Source: Wolinella succinogenes DSM 1740 (lineage in GTDB: Bacteria > Campylobacterota > Campylobacteria > Campylobacterales > Helicobacteraceae). Taken from it: a stretch of DNA of 64,000 nucleotides. The stretch lies in contig NC_005090.1 in NCBI RefSeq assembly GCF_000196135.1, positions 62,001 to 126,000 of the forward strand. Direction: 5' to 3'. Of this stretch, positions 36,803 to 45,888 are shown piece after piece. Below the pieces are notes generated by a model. The model was given only the letters and a program-made list of their open reading frames with translations, did no database searches and was not told the DNA's origin. Position 1 is the stretch's first letter. Every line of letters starts with the position of its first letter. Both the position numbers and the translations under genes were made by a program.

Positions 36803-37032
36803 GAGCGATTCTTTTTGGCAAGCTCTAGGGCTTGGATGAGGTTGTCAATTTGAGAGTAGGGGATATGCACTTTCCAGTCGGGCGATTCCTCTTCGCCCCC
36901 CAGTGAGATTCCGATGCTCACCACAGACTCGCTATTTTTGCCATAGGGCGCTTCGAGGTGAGAGACGGAGATGATTCCTCGCTTGGTTCCTTCTAGGGGA
37001 AAGGAGGCAAGAGGAGTGGATTTCCCACTCAT
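36799..37032 (-). CDS. Conserved-looking small protein after lpxD (77 aa)
   Basis: ATG at 37032 overlaps the lpxD stop (ATGA), and the product is 77 residues of mixed strand/helix: KRGIISVSHLEAPYGKNSES, VVSIGISLGGEEESPDWKVHIPY and a C-terminal helix NLIQALELAKK. It is soluble with no known motif. Coupling to lpxD suggests cotranscription but not a related function. Confidence 0.7.
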   Translation of the reverse strand: MSGKSTPLASFPLEGTKRGIISVSHLEAPYGKNSESVVSIGISLGGEEESPDWKVHIPYSQIDNLIQALELAKKNRS

Positions 37033-37985
37033 TGAGACTTCTTTAGTTGGTGTTTGAGTGAGGCTTGAAGCTTAAGCCACTCCTTGTGCTCCATGAGGGG
37101 AAAACCCGCGTAAGTCTTCTTTCCTTCGATGCTTTTCGAGACACCTCCGCGAGCAGCAATCGTGGCGAAATCACCCACATGGAGGTGTCCTGAGGTGGCG
37201 CTTTGGCCTCCAAAGATCACGTTTCTTCCTGTGGTGGTGGAGCCAGCGAGTCCCACTTGGGAGACTACGATTGAATGCTCCCCTAGCACGCAGTTGTGAG
37301 CGATTTGAACGAGATTATCGATCTTGGTTCCGCGCTTGATTCGGGTCTCCCCAAAGACGGCTCGATCGATGCAGTTGTTCGCTCCGAGCTCCACATCATC
37401 TTCTATCACCACGATCCCATTGTGATGGATTTTGATATGCTCTCCCCGCTCGGTGTGGGCATAGCCAAAGCCATCGCTCCCAATGACGCTGCCTGCATGG
37501 ATAAAGACACGATTCCCAATTTGTGTGTCGCGATAGATGACCACATTGGGGTAGATGAGACAATCCTCTCCAAGGCACACCCCTTCACCAATCACCGCTC
37601 CTGCCATCACAATCGTGCGCTCACCAATCACCGCTCCCTTGCCAATCGTCGCGCTAGGGGCAATCTGGGCACTGGGGGCAATCTGGGGCTCTTGGGCGTT
37701 GAGCCCCAAAGGAGGCTTGGCAAAAAGTTTGGAGAGCCGAGCCATATCCAAATAGGGATGGGCGCTCACTAGCGGGGTGCACCCTTGGGGGACCAAGGAG
37801 AGGAGCGAGGCTCGGATGAGCACCGCTCCTGCGCGACTCTCTTTTAGGGAAGAGGCATAGCGATCCTGCTCCACAAAACTGATCTCATCGGGGGTCGCCC
37901 CCTCTAGGGAGGAGATTCCGACAATCTCTTTCTCGATGGAGGGGAGAGGGAGTTCTAAAAATTGGGCAATCAAGGAGAGCTTCAC
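37029..37985 (-). CDS. lpxD: LpxD, UDP-3-O-acylglucosamine N-acyltransferase
   Basis: Third step of lipid A synthesis, adding the N-linked hydroxyacyl chain. 318 residues: N-terminal uridine-binding domain (about 1-95, with DEISFVEQDRYASSLKESRAGAVL), then hexapeptide repeats forming a left-handed beta helix (about 100-285) with catalytic His in QIAHNCVLGEHS, and a C-terminal helix. Located next to ilvN and ilvB as in Campylobacter; fabZ at the left edge also serves hydroxyacyl supply. Confidence 0.96.
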   Translation of the reverse strand: MKLSLIAQFLELPLPSIEKEIVGISSLEGATPDEISFVEQDRYASSLKESRAGAVLIRASLLSLVPQGCTPLVSAHPYLDMARLSKLFAKPPLGLNAQEPQIAPSAQIAPSATIGKGAVIGERTIVMAGAVIGEGVCLGEDCLIYPNVVIYRDTQIGNRVFIHAGSVIGSDGFGYAHTERGEHIKIHHNGIVVIEDDVELGANNCIDRAVFGETRIKRGTKIDNLVQIAHNCVLGEHSIVVSQVGLAGSTTTGRNVIFGGQSATSGHLHVGDFATIAARGGVSKSIEGKKTYAGFPLMEHKEWLKLQASLKHQLKKSQ

Positions 37986-38005
37986 GCGATTCCTTTGAGG
38001 GGGGA

Positions 38006-38476
38006 TTAGAGGCGTTCCATTGCGACCACGCCGCTACGAATCATATCTTTAGGATGAAATCGCTTGATGGCGTGGAGGAAGTGGGTGATGCGCGTGGGGT
38101 TATCCGTGGCCATGACGATGACATACTTGTCATTGGTGCTGGTGATCTCCCCGTGATAGGCGCGACAAAGGGCTTCAAGCTCGGCCAGATTGGTCTCTAG
38201 AGGGAGCTTGACCATGGCCATCTCCTTCTCAACCATCTCGTTGTGTTCCACGACCGTGAGAACGGGGATGAGCTTATGAAGCTGTTTGATAATCTGCTCC
38301 AAAACACGCTCATCCCCATAAGTGGAGATGGTGATTTTGGAGAGATCGCTCTCAGGCAGGGGTGCCACGGTGAGTGATTCGATGTTGTAGCCCCGACCTG
38401 CGAAAAGCCCAGAAATCCTAGAGAGGACGCCGTGTTCGTTGATGACGGTGACGGAGATAATTCTTCTAGTTTCCAT
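38006..38476 (-). CDS. ilvN: Acetolactate synthase small (regulatory) subunit
   Basis: 156 residues: an N-terminal ACT domain (RRIISVTVINEHGVLSRISGLFAGRGYNIESLTVAPL) for valine feedback and the C-terminal small-subunit domain. It stimulates and inhibits the IlvB catalytic subunit, encoded 3 nt upstream. Transcribed from the ilvB promoter. Confidence 0.96.
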   Translation of the reverse strand: METRRIISVTVINEHGVLSRISGLFAGRGYNIESLTVAPLPESDLSKITISTYGDERVLEQIIKQLHKLIPVLTVVEHNEMVEKEMAMVKLPLETNLAELEALCRAYHGEITSTNDKYVIVMATDNPTRITHFLHAIKRFHPKDMIRSGVVAMERL

Positions 38477-38479
38477 GAC

Positions 38480-40168
38480 TTAATCCTTATACTCAAGCAT
38501 CATATTAAAGAGCGACCCGCCACTAGGAACCATTGGCAAAACATTCTCTAAGCGATCGACTTTCACATCAATCATCGTGACGCGTCCAAGCTCAACGGCC
38601 TTTAAAAGGGCAGTGTCAAACTCCGCTTTGGTCTCACATCTAAACCCCACTCCGCCAAAAGATTCGGCAAGCTTGACGAAATCGGGCTGGCAAGAGAGAT
38701 CCGTTTCGGAGTAGCGTTTGTCATAGAAGAAAGTCTGCCACTGTCGCACCATGCCTAGGTAGTTGTTGTTCAAGATGACATTGATGACAGGGATTTGCTT
38801 CTCCACAGCGGTCATGAGTTCTTGAATATTCATAAGAATCGAACCATCGCCCGTGATATTGATGGAGACCTTCTCAGGTGAGCCCATCTTTACGCCCATC
38901 GCCGCAGGAAATCCAAAGCCCATCGTGCCCAAGCCGCCGCTAGTCATGAATTGTCTAGGGCGAGTGAAAGGGTAGAATTGAGCACTCCACATTTGGTGTT
39001 GACCTACATCGGTGGTGATGTTGGCCTGATCACCCAAAAGTTCACCGATTCGCTCAATGACCCATTGGGGCTTGATGGAGAGATTAGAATCCTCATATTT
39101 TAGAGGGTGGAGCGCTTTGTATCGATCCAACTGCGTGAGCCACGATTGGGTGGCTTGGGGATTGATATCCTTCAAAAGGGGCAAGAGCTCTTTAAGGACT
39201 TCGGAGATGTCGCCTACGATGGGGTAGTTGATCTTGACAATCTTCCCAATGCTGCTTGGGTCAATATCGATATGGATGATCTCAGCGTATTTGGCAAACT
39301 CGCTGAGCTTCCCTGTGACGCGGTCATCAAAGCGCGCACCAAGCGCGACGATGAGATCTGATTCGCTCATGGCCATATTGGCGGCATAGGTCCCATGCAT
39401 CCCTACCATGCCAAGCAAAAGAGGATCGTTGTGCTCCATGGAACCACGCGCCATCAAGGTTTCCACTACGGGAATAGAGGTGGTGTGCGAAAGCTCCCTT
39501 AAAAGTCCTGAGGCTTCCGAAGCAATCACGCCTCCGCCGACATAAAGAAGAGGCTTTTTGGCATGCTTGATCGATTCGGCTGCTTTTTTGATCTGTCTAG
39601 CGTTCCCGCGATAGGTGGGTTTATAGGTTTTGAGTTTGATCTCTTCAGGGTAGAAAAACTCTCCCATGGTGGCGCTAATATCTTTAGGCAAGTCCACATG
39701 AACGGGTCCAGGTCGTCCGCTTCTGGCGATATAAAAGGCCTCTTTGAGAATTCGGGGCAATTCAGAGATATCTTTGACTAAATAGTTGTGTTTTGTACAG
39801 GGGCGAGAGATTCCCACCGCGTCAATCTCTTGAAATGCATCCGTTCCGATGAGAGTGATGGGGACTTGACCGCTTAGGATGACCATCGGAACCGAATCCA
39901 TGTAAGCCGTGGCAATTCCCGTCACCGCATTGGTGAATCCAGGGCCGCTGGTGATAATGGAGACGCCCACTTCACCCGTAGCTCGGGCGTAGCCATCCGC
40001 TGCGTGGATGGCGGCCTGTTCGTGGCGCGTCAGGATATGCTTGAAGTAATTTTGTTTATAAATTTCATCATAAACATTCATGATCGCACCGCCTGGATAA
40101 CCGAAAACGACTTTGACGCCCTCATTCTTAAAGGCTTCGATGACCATTTCCGAGCCGCTCAGTCTCAT
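38480..40168 (-). CDS. ilvB: Acetolactate synthase large subunit
   Basis: ThDP enzyme making acetolactate/acetohydroxybutyrate for branched-chain amino acids. 562 residues: FGYPGGAIMNVYDE, catalytic Glu in RHEQAAIHAADGYARATG (about residue 49), FAD-domain segments, and the ThDP motif ITGDGSILMNIQELMTA...NNNYLGMV. The ATG at 40168 follows AGGAGAAACC. A near-ideal promoter lies 48-76 nt upstream. Confidence 0.97.
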   Translation of the reverse strand: MRLSGSEMVIEAFKNEGVKVVFGYPGGAIMNVYDEIYKQNYFKHILTRHEQAAIHAADGYARATGEVGVSIITSGPGFTNAVTGIATAYMDSVPMVILSGQVPITLIGTDAFQEIDAVGISRPCTKHNYLVKDISELPRILKEAFYIARSGRPGPVHVDLPKDISATMGEFFYPEEIKLKTYKPTYRGNARQIKKAAESIKHAKKPLLYVGGGVIASEASGLLRELSHTTSIPVVETLMARGSMEHNDPLLLGMVGMHGTYAANMAMSESDLIVALGARFDDRVTGKLSEFAKYAEIIHIDIDPSSIGKIVKINYPIVGDISEVLKELLPLLKDINPQATQSWLTQLDRYKALHPLKYEDSNLSIKPQWVIERIGELLGDQANITTDVGQHQMWSAQFYPFTRPRQFMTSGGLGTMGFGFPAAMGVKMGSPEKVSINITGDGSILMNIQELMTAVEKQIPVINVILNNNYLGMVRQWQTFFYDKRYSETDLSCQPDFVKLAESFGGVGFRCETKAEFDTALLKAVELGRVTMIDVKVDRLENVLPMVPSGGSLFNMMLEYKD

Positions 40169-40215
40169 GGTTTCTCCTAGTGCTTGACTTTAATTTTTCT
40201 TATCGAAAGGGTGTA

Positions 40216-40244
40216 ATTATATTGACAAAGGGTCGCTTTGTCAA
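40216..40244 (-). promoter_or_regulatory. Consensus sigma-70 promoter with palindromic operator, ilvBN
   Basis: On the minus strand TTGACA (40239-40244) and TATAAT (40216-40221) are separated by exactly 17 bp: a perfect consensus promoter, rare in this group where -35 boxes are usually unrecognisable. A perfect 9-bp inverted repeat, TTGACAAAG and CTTTGTCAA with a 5-bp centre, spans from the -35 hexamer to the base before the -10. This is a classical repressor-operator geometry. The -35 overlaps the ppx/gppA stop codon. There is no T-run after the hairpin, so a terminator is unlikely. Confidence 0.8.
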
Positions 40245-41146
40245 TTTTGTTGAGTGGCCTTTTTTAGGGCGGAGATCGCCACTCCTTCCCTTAGACTATC
40301 ATCCACAATCAGACACTCTCTAAAGCCTAAAGCGAGGAAAAGCGTCTCAAAAATTTTCACCCCTACCTCAAGGAGTTCTGATTTTCCCGCTCCAGCGAGG
40401 CGCTCTCGCTCTTTGAGGGGGAGCCGAAGGAGCTTCTCTAGCTCCTTTTTGATTAAGGGGGGCGTGAGCTTCATCCCTTCGATTTTTTGATAGTCGTAGC
40501 TTGCGTAGCTCATTCCCGCTTTGAGGCTTGCCAGAGTTGCAGGTGTCCCCCCTACGCCCACAAAAAGCTCAGGTTTGAATCCGCTATGAATCATATCCCT
40601 AGCAAACTCTTTGATCTCAGAGCCGATTTCATAGAGCTTGCTCTCTAGTCCATGGGAGATTCCATAACGCTCTTTGAAGGTGAGAATTCCCATCTCAAAG
40701 CTTTGAGAGATCATCTCTCCTCGCCGAAAAAAGAGAACTTCCGTCGAGCTCCCGCCGATGTCGACCATGACAAATTCTTGCTCAATCCCTAGGCGCTTCA
40801 AAGCTCCTTGGGCAGCTAGAGCGGTGAGGGTTGCCTCCTCTTGGGCGTCAATCACGCGAAAGGCGATTCCCCCTCTTTTTTCTAGGGCTAGGAGAATCTC
40901 TTTTTGATTCTTTGCACGGCGAAGTGCGGCGGTGGCGACCGCTTCATAGGGCTCGCTTAGGTCGAAGCGCTCGCGAAGCTCAGCGAGGGCACTTAAGATT
41001 CTCTCTAAGGCGTTAGGGGAGATAAGGCCGCTTTGATCGAGTCCCTCGGCGGTTCTCACGATTCGTTCAAAGGCACCTTTTCGCTCGAATTTGGCGTCTA
41101 GAGAGACCGCCCTTAGTGTGTTGCTTCCTAGGTCAATGCCAATCAA
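40241..41146 (-). CDS. Ppx/GppA-family exopolyphosphatase / pppGpp phosphohydrolase
   Basis: 301 residues of the ASKHA fold with phosphate-1 motif MIGIDLGSNTLRAVSLD, AVATAALRRAKN, the phosphate-2 motif FVMVDIGGSSTEVLFF and GVGGTPATLASL. It is the short two-domain form, as in Helicobacter and Campylobacter, acting on polyphosphate and/or pppGpp. Start at 41146, divergent from pdxJ. Confidence 0.93.
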   Translation of the reverse strand: MIGIDLGSNTLRAVSLDAKFERKGAFERIVRTAEGLDQSGLISPNALERILSALAELRERFDLSEPYEAVATAALRRAKNQKEILLALEKRGGIAFRVIDAQEEATLTALAAQGALKRLGIEQEFVMVDIGGSSTEVLFFRRGEMISQSFEMGILTFKERYGISHGLESKLYEIGSEIKEFARDMIHSGFKPELFVGVGGTPATLASLKAGMSYASYDYQKIEGMKLTPPLIKKELEKLLRLPLKERERLAGAGKSELLEVGVKIFETLFLALGFRECLIVDDSLREGVAISALKKATQQN

Positions 41147-41201
41147 AAAAACTCCTTGGTGATTCTTGGGGCGTATTCTATATTGGGCGGGCTTTAACGA
41201 T

Positions 41202-41226
41202 TATTGCTATAGAATCTTAAGCAATA
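41202..41226 (+). promoter_or_regulatory. Inverted repeat around a -10-like box upstream of pdxJ
   Basis: TATTGCT (41202-41208) and AGCAATA (41220-41226) form a perfect 7-bp inverted repeat around TATAGAAT, 20-45 nt before the pdxJ start. It could be an operator at the pdxJA promoter or an RNA hairpin; an A-run follows instead of a T-run, so it is not a terminator on this strand. Confidence 0.4.
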
Positions 41227-41246
41227 AAAAACAGGGAGGTGAGTGC

Positions 41247-42035
41247 ATGCTTTTGGGTGTGAATATCGATCATATTGCTACGCTTAGAGAGGCGCGCAAA
41301 ATCAATGAGCCCGACCCTCTAGAGGCGGTTTTTTTGGCCAAGAGGGCGGGAGCCTTCCAGATCACGATTCATCTAAGAGAGGATCGACGCCATATCCACG
41401 ACTATGATGTGGAGCGGATCGTGGAATCCTCGTTTTTGCCCGTGAACGTGGAGTGCTCCACGGATAAACAGATTGTTGATCTGCTCTGTGAGCTAAGACC
41501 CCATCGGATCACTTTGGTGCCAGAGAAGCGCGAAGAGGTGACCACGGAGGGGGGGCTTGATCTTTTGGGGCGCTTTGAGATTTTGAAGTCTAGAATTGCC
41601 CAGTTTAGAGAGAATGATATTGCGGTATCCCTCTTTGTTGACCCCGACATCACCTCTATCGAGCTCTCCAAGGAGCTAGGGGCGGATATGGTGGAACTTC
41701 ACACGGGCACTTTTGCAAATCTTCATCTTATGCTAAGAAGCAACCTCCCTAAAACCCCTCACGCCATCCCCGCTCTAGAGATGGATCGCCGTTCTTTGAG
41801 TCTCGCCTATCGCGAAAGCCTCCTAACCCTTCAAAAGGCAGCGCAAAAGGCCAATACCCTTGGAATCGAAGTGGCAGCAGGGCATGGACTCAACTATCAA
41901 AATGTGAGCGAGATTGTGAAGATTCCCGAAATCATCGAACTCAATATCGGTCATAGTCTCATTGCACGCTCCATCTTTACGGGATTTGAGGCGGCGGTGA
42001 GGGAGATGGTGGAGCTGCTTGGGAGAGGCGATTGA
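41247..42035 (+). CDS. pdxJ: PdxJ, pyridoxine 5'-phosphate synthase
   Basis: Condenses 3-amino-1-hydroxyacetone-1-phosphate with deoxyxylulose-5-phosphate to pyridoxine phosphate. 262 residues of TIM-barrel: LGVNIDHIATLREAR at the start, FQITIHLREDRRHIHDYDV, VNVECS, VAAGHGLNYQNV and LNIGHSLIARSIF. The ATG at 41247 follows GGGAGGT. An upstream in-frame start would add a tail unlike the family. Its stop overlaps pdxA. Confidence 0.97.
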   Translation: MLLGVNIDHIATLREARKINEPDPLEAVFLAKRAGAFQITIHLREDRRHIHDYDVERIVESSFLPVNVECSTDKQIVDLLCELRPHRITLVPEKREEVTTEGGLDLLGRFEILKSRIAQFRENDIAVSLFVDPDITSIELSKELGADMVELHTGTFANLHLMLRSNLPKTPHAIPALEMDRRSLSLAYRESLLTLQKAAQKANTLGIEVAAGHGLNYQNVSEIVKIPEIIELNIGHSLIARSIFTGFEAAVREMVELLGRGD

Positions 42036-42955
42036 AAATCTTCGTCTCCATCGGCGACCCCAATGGGATTGGCCTAGAGATTGCTCTTAGATCTCACTCT
42101 GGGGTGAAAGATTGGGGTGAGATCATCTATGGAGTGGATGAGAGGGTGCTATTTGAGGCGAGCCAAAGGCTTGGGATTGAGGTTCCTCAAGATATGGAGT
42201 GCGATCCTTTGGGGCTAGAATCTCCCATTGCACCAGGCGTGATCTCCAAAGAGGCAGGACGCTACTCTTTTGAGAGCTTTAAAAAGGGCGTGGAGCGCGC
42301 CAAAAAAGGAGAGGTGCAGGCAATCGTGACTTTGCCTGTGCATAAAAAGGCGTGGAGTCTAGCGGGAATTCCTTATGCAGGTCACACCGAGGCACTTCGG
42401 GAGATGATGGGGGAAGAGGCGATCATGATGATGGGCAAAGAGGGTTTTTTCATTGCGCTCTACACCGATCATCTCCCCCTCTCTGAGGTGCCCCAAAGAG
42501 TACATGAGAGAGGGGTGGAGGGGTTTTTGCGCCGGCTCTCTCATGCGCTTCCCGCCATGAAGGCGTGCGGAGTGCTGGGGCTCAATCCTCATGCGGGTGA
42601 CCAAGGGGTTTTGGGCAAAGAGGAGGAGGGAATCAAAAGAGCCATAGAGAGGGCTAATCAAGCCTTAGGGCGTGAGCTCTTTTTTGGACCTTTGGTGCCT
42701 GATGTCGCCTTTATCCCTTCTTGGCGCGCTAAATTTGATCACTATGTGGCGATGTATCATGATCAGGGGCTCATTGCGCTGAAGATTCTCTATTTTGAAG
42801 AGAGTATCAATCTCTCTTTGGGGCTTCCCTTTGTCCGTACTTCAGTGGATCATGGAACGGCCTTTGATATCGCCTATAGAGGGGGGAATCCAAGCCTGCT
42901 TAGTTATCAAAACGCTATAAAAATGGCCCTTAAGCTTGGAAGTGACAAAAGATAG
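42032..42955 (+). CDS. pdxA: PdxA, 4-hydroxythreonine-4-phosphate dehydrogenase
   Basis: NAD- and metal-dependent dehydrogenase supplying the PdxJ substrate. 307 residues: GDPNGIGLEIALRS at the N-terminus, the metal/substrate His in HKKAWSLAGIPYAGHTE, GLNPHAGDQGVLGKEE, and MYHDQGLIALK. Start is TTG at 42032, overlapping the pdxJ stop, so synthesis of the two partners is coupled. Confidence 0.97.
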   Translation: MKIFVSIGDPNGIGLEIALRSHSGVKDWGEIIYGVDERVLFEASQRLGIEVPQDMECDPLGLESPIAPGVISKEAGRYSFESFKKGVERAKKGEVQAIVTLPVHKKAWSLAGIPYAGHTEALREMMGEEAIMMMGKEGFFIALYTDHLPLSEVPQRVHERGVEGFLRRLSHALPAMKACGVLGLNPHAGDQGVLGKEEEGIKRAIERANQALGRELFFGPLVPDVAFIPSWRAKFDHYVAMYHDQGLIALKILYFEESINLSLGLPFVRTSVDHGTAFDIAYRGGNPSLLSYQNAIKMALKLGSDKR

Positions 42956-42995
42956 TAAAATTTTAGGAAACGGGAATCTAGAAGAGAGGATAGGA

Positions 42996-43760
42996 ATGGC
43001 GATCAAGCCTAAAGAGCAGAACTACCTACTGTCCATCAGCGAGGAGCTCAAGCACGCCAACGAGAAGCTCAAAAAAGAGAATCTCGACCTCAAAAGTGAA
43101 AACCTCCATCTCCAAACCGAACTTGACCTCGCCATCAAAAAAATCCAATCAATGAAAAACTACACGCTAGAGCTTGAGGCTGAGATCAACAATACCAAGG
43201 TCGAAATTGAACAAAAAAATGTTGCTTTAGAGCAGGTCAATGAGGATATTGATCGCTTCAGCTCCCAAGTGGATGAGCTTATTGGGCTTATTATGGGGCT
43301 GGAGATGGAGAAGCAAGAGGGGGTTTACCCTCAGAGCTCTATGGAGTTTTTGCAAGATGTGGAGTTACAAAATGACAAGGATTTGATCTTTGGAATCAAC
43401 ATCAAGCAGGAATTTTTGCAAAACAACAGTGCCAATACCATAAAATACTATCTGTTCGCGTGCGAATGCAAAATAAGAGAGAGCTTTGAGGTGATCAACC
43501 TCCAAATCCGCTCCAAGGAAGATTTGGCTCTTGTGGGGGAGGCATTCGCCCAATATGTGCGCGTTGCCTCTTTGAGCAAAGGAGAGAGCTTGCAAGGGTT
43601 TGTCGAGATATTGCCCGCAACGATTCTTGATAATCCGATCATTCGTTATTACGGTAGCGTTAGCGTGACAGACTATTTTGACGAGTTTGTCCGCGTCTAT
43701 AGCCACCAGCCTAAGACCAAGGCGACACAGACTCCTTTGTCTGTCGGCGCAGAAACATGA
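42996..43760 (+). CDS. Coiled-coil protein of unknown function upstream of a GGDEF-EAL gene
   Basis: ATG at 42996 behind GAGGATAGGA gives 254 residues. A strong coiled coil occupies about residues 10-110 (heptads in SISEELKHANEKLKKENLDL and EINNTKVEIEQKNVALEQVN). The rest (about 130-240) is a compact alpha/beta part with IKYYLFACECKIRESFEVINL and VEILPATILDNPIIRYYG. No signal peptide, membrane span or known domain. It lies 7 nt before the REC-PAS-GGDEF-EAL gene, so it may be a structural partner of that signalling protein; this is inferred from spacing only. Confidence 0.75.
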   Translation: MAIKPKEQNYLLSISEELKHANEKLKKENLDLKSENLHLQTELDLAIKKIQSMKNYTLELEAEINNTKVEIEQKNVALEQVNEDIDRFSSQVDELIGLIMGLEMEKQEGVYPQSSMEFLQDVELQNDKDLIFGINIKQEFLQNNSANTIKYYLFACECKIRESFEVINLQIRSKEDLALVGEAFAQYVRVASLSKGESLQGFVEILPATILDNPIIRYYGSVSVTDYFDEFVRVYSHQPKTKATQTPLSVGAET

Positions 43761-43767
43761 GGGAACA

Positions 43768-45864
43768 ATGCACAAAGAAGAGTTAGAGCAGGAGTTTTTC
43801 AAGTCCTTCACCGTCCTTTTCGTCGAAGACGAGGAGGATGTCCGAGAGGCGTTTGTTAATTTTTTGAAACGCCGATTCAAAGAGGTCTATCTGGCCAAAG
43901 ATGGAAAAGAGGGTTTTGAGGCTTTCCAAAAATATGCCCCTGATGTGATCATCACCGACATTATCATGCCTGAGCTCAATGGTCTAGCCATGAGCGCCAT
44001 GATCAAACAGATCGAACCCGATGCTCCAATTATCGTGGTCACTGCGCATGATGATGTAAATCTCTTGGTTGAAGCGATTGGCATTGGAATTGATGGCTAT
44101 GTGATGAAGCCTATCAATGATAAGCTTTTGGTTCAGACGATCAAAAAAGCGCTCTTTGGTCTGCGCTACCAACGAGCCAAGAAAGATATTCAAGAAAAAG
44201 ACACGATGATCTCTGTGGTGGCGGATAACTCTCCCGCGGGGATCTGTCTCTTTGGCGATAATGGAATCATCTATGCCAACAAAGCCCTAGAGACCATCAC
44301 GGGCTACTCCAAGAGCGAGCTTATCGGCGGCTCACTCCTAGATATCATCCAGAGCGATTCCAAGCGCCTCTCGGAGCGAATCAACCTCTCTTTAGATAGT
44401 GCCTGCAATCTTGAAAAATATTCAGAGATTCGGATTAAAACCAAAACAGGCAAGATTCGCTACATTGACCTCATCGCCAATTCGGTGGAGTTTAAAGAGG
44501 GGTATGTCTGCATCGCCAACATGATCGATGTGACGGATAAGAAGTGGTTCAAAGAGGAGCTGGAGCACAGCCGAGCCAAGCTAGAGGAGCTCAATCGTGA
44601 GCTCAAATATAATATGCAGGTGATCCAGCAGAAGAATCGTCTCCTTGAAGATCAGCTCTACACTGATAAGCTCACCAGCCTTCCCAATCGGCGCAAGCTT
44701 CTTGAAGACCTCAAGCACGCCCCTTCTCCCTTTTTGATCCTGCTTAATATCGATTCCTTTAAAGAGGTGAATGACTTCTATGGGACGGAGATCGGCGACT
44801 TTGTCCTCAAAGAGATTGCCAAGCGCTTAGGACTTTTTGTTCATCAGGGGCGCTTCAGGCTCTACAAGCTTCAAGCCGACGAGTATGCGCTTTTGGATAT
44901 GGAGTGCTCTAGGGATGAAGATCTAGAAGGCGTGGGGCAGAAGGTGCATGATGATGTGGATAGTCACCTCATCTTTCTCAAAGAGCAGGAGATTCATATC
45001 CAAATCTCAGCAGGAATGGCCTTTGGCGAGAATGAGACGGTGATGACTCGTGCCGATATTGCGCTCAAGCTTGCCAAAAAGCACAACAAGCCCTTCCTTA
45101 TCTATAATGACACCATGATGGTCATGAAAGAGTATGAGGAGAATTTCCGATGGATTCGGATGCTCAAAAATGCACTGGATGACAATCGAATCATCTGCTA
45201 TTTCCAGCCCGTATTCAACAATAAAACCAAAGAGGTCTATAAATACGAGTGTCTCGCGAGGCTTCTTGGTGAGGATGGCAAGGTCTACTCTCCCTTCTTT
45301 TTTATCGAAATCTCCAAAAAAGCGCGACTCTATCATCGAATCACTCAAGCGATCGTCTCGGACGCCTGTAGGGTTTTTAAAGAGGTCAACTGTAAATTCT
45401 CCATCAACCTCTCTATTGATGACATTCTTGATCACCACACCATTAACTTCATCATCGAAGAGCTGGAACGACACGGGGTTGCACACAAGGCGATCTTTGA
45501 GATTCTAGAATCAGAGGGGATTGATAACTACGAAGAGGTGGATGCTTTTATTCAACGCGTTAGGAAGCTTGGCTGCCAAATCGCTATCGATGACTTTGGA
45601 AGTGGATACTCCAATTTTGCCCATATTTTGCGACTCAATGTGGACATCATCAAAATTGATGCCTCCATTATCCAAAACTCTGACACGGACAAAAACTCCC
45701 AAATCATTGCTAAAACCATTGTGGAGTTCTCAAGAAAATTGGGAATCAAGACCGTGGCAGAGTTCGTCCACAGCAAAGAGATTCTAGAGACGGTGAAGAG
45801 CTTTGGGGTGGACTACTCGCAGGGCTACTTTATTGGAGAGCCCTCAAGGGAGCTGCTCTCTTAA
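43768..45864 (+). CDS. Response regulator with PAS, degenerate GGDEF and EAL domains
   Basis: 698 residues: receiver domain (about 12-125) with VEDEEDV, phospho-Asp in VIITDIIMPELNG and Lys in YVMKPIND; PAS (about 145-255); GGDEF domain (about 285-430) whose signature is LQADEYALL, lacking the paired glycines needed for cyclase activity; EAL domain (about 450-695) with YECLARL, INLSID, EILESEG, AIDDFGSGYSN and VAEFV, all catalytic acidic positions kept. Most likely a c-di-GMP phosphodiesterase controlled by phosphorylation. ATG at 43768 chosen because upstream in-frame residues overlap the coiled-coil gene. The cognate kinase is not nearby. Confidence 0.9.
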   Translation: MHKEELEQEFFKSFTVLFVEDEEDVREAFVNFLKRRFKEVYLAKDGKEGFEAFQKYAPDVIITDIIMPELNGLAMSAMIKQIEPDAPIIVVTAHDDVNLLVEAIGIGIDGYVMKPINDKLLVQTIKKALFGLRYQRAKKDIQEKDTMISVVADNSPAGICLFGDNGIIYANKALETITGYSKSELIGGSLLDIIQSDSKRLSERINLSLDSACNLEKYSEIRIKTKTGKIRYIDLIANSVEFKEGYVCIANMIDVTDKKWFKEELEHSRAKLEELNRELKYNMQVIQQKNRLLEDQLYTDKLTSLPNRRKLLEDLKHAPSPFLILLNIDSFKEVNDFYGTEIGDFVLKEIAKRLGLFVHQGRFRLYKLQADEYALLDMECSRDEDLEGVGQKVHDDVDSHLIFLKEQEIHIQISAGMAFGENETVMTRADIALKLAKKHNKPFLIYNDTMMVMKEYEENFRWIRMLKNALDDNRIICYFQPVFNNKTKEVYKYECLARLLGEDGKVYSPFFFIEISKKARLYHRITQAIVSDACRVFKEVNCKFSINLSIDDILDHHTINFIIEELERHGVAHKAIFEILESEGIDNYEEVDAFIQRVRKLGCQIAIDDFGSGYSNFAHILRLNVDIIKIDASIIQNSDTDKNSQIIAKTIVEFSRKLGIKTVAEFVHSKEILETVKSFGVDYSQGYFIGEPSRELLS

Positions 45865-45888
45865 AAGAAGTCCAAGAGGAAGCCTTTC

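Noticed and set aside
40222-40244. Terminator for ppx/gppA
   Set aside because: The stem-loop is followed by TATAAT and not by a T-run, and it coincides exactly with a consensus promoter.
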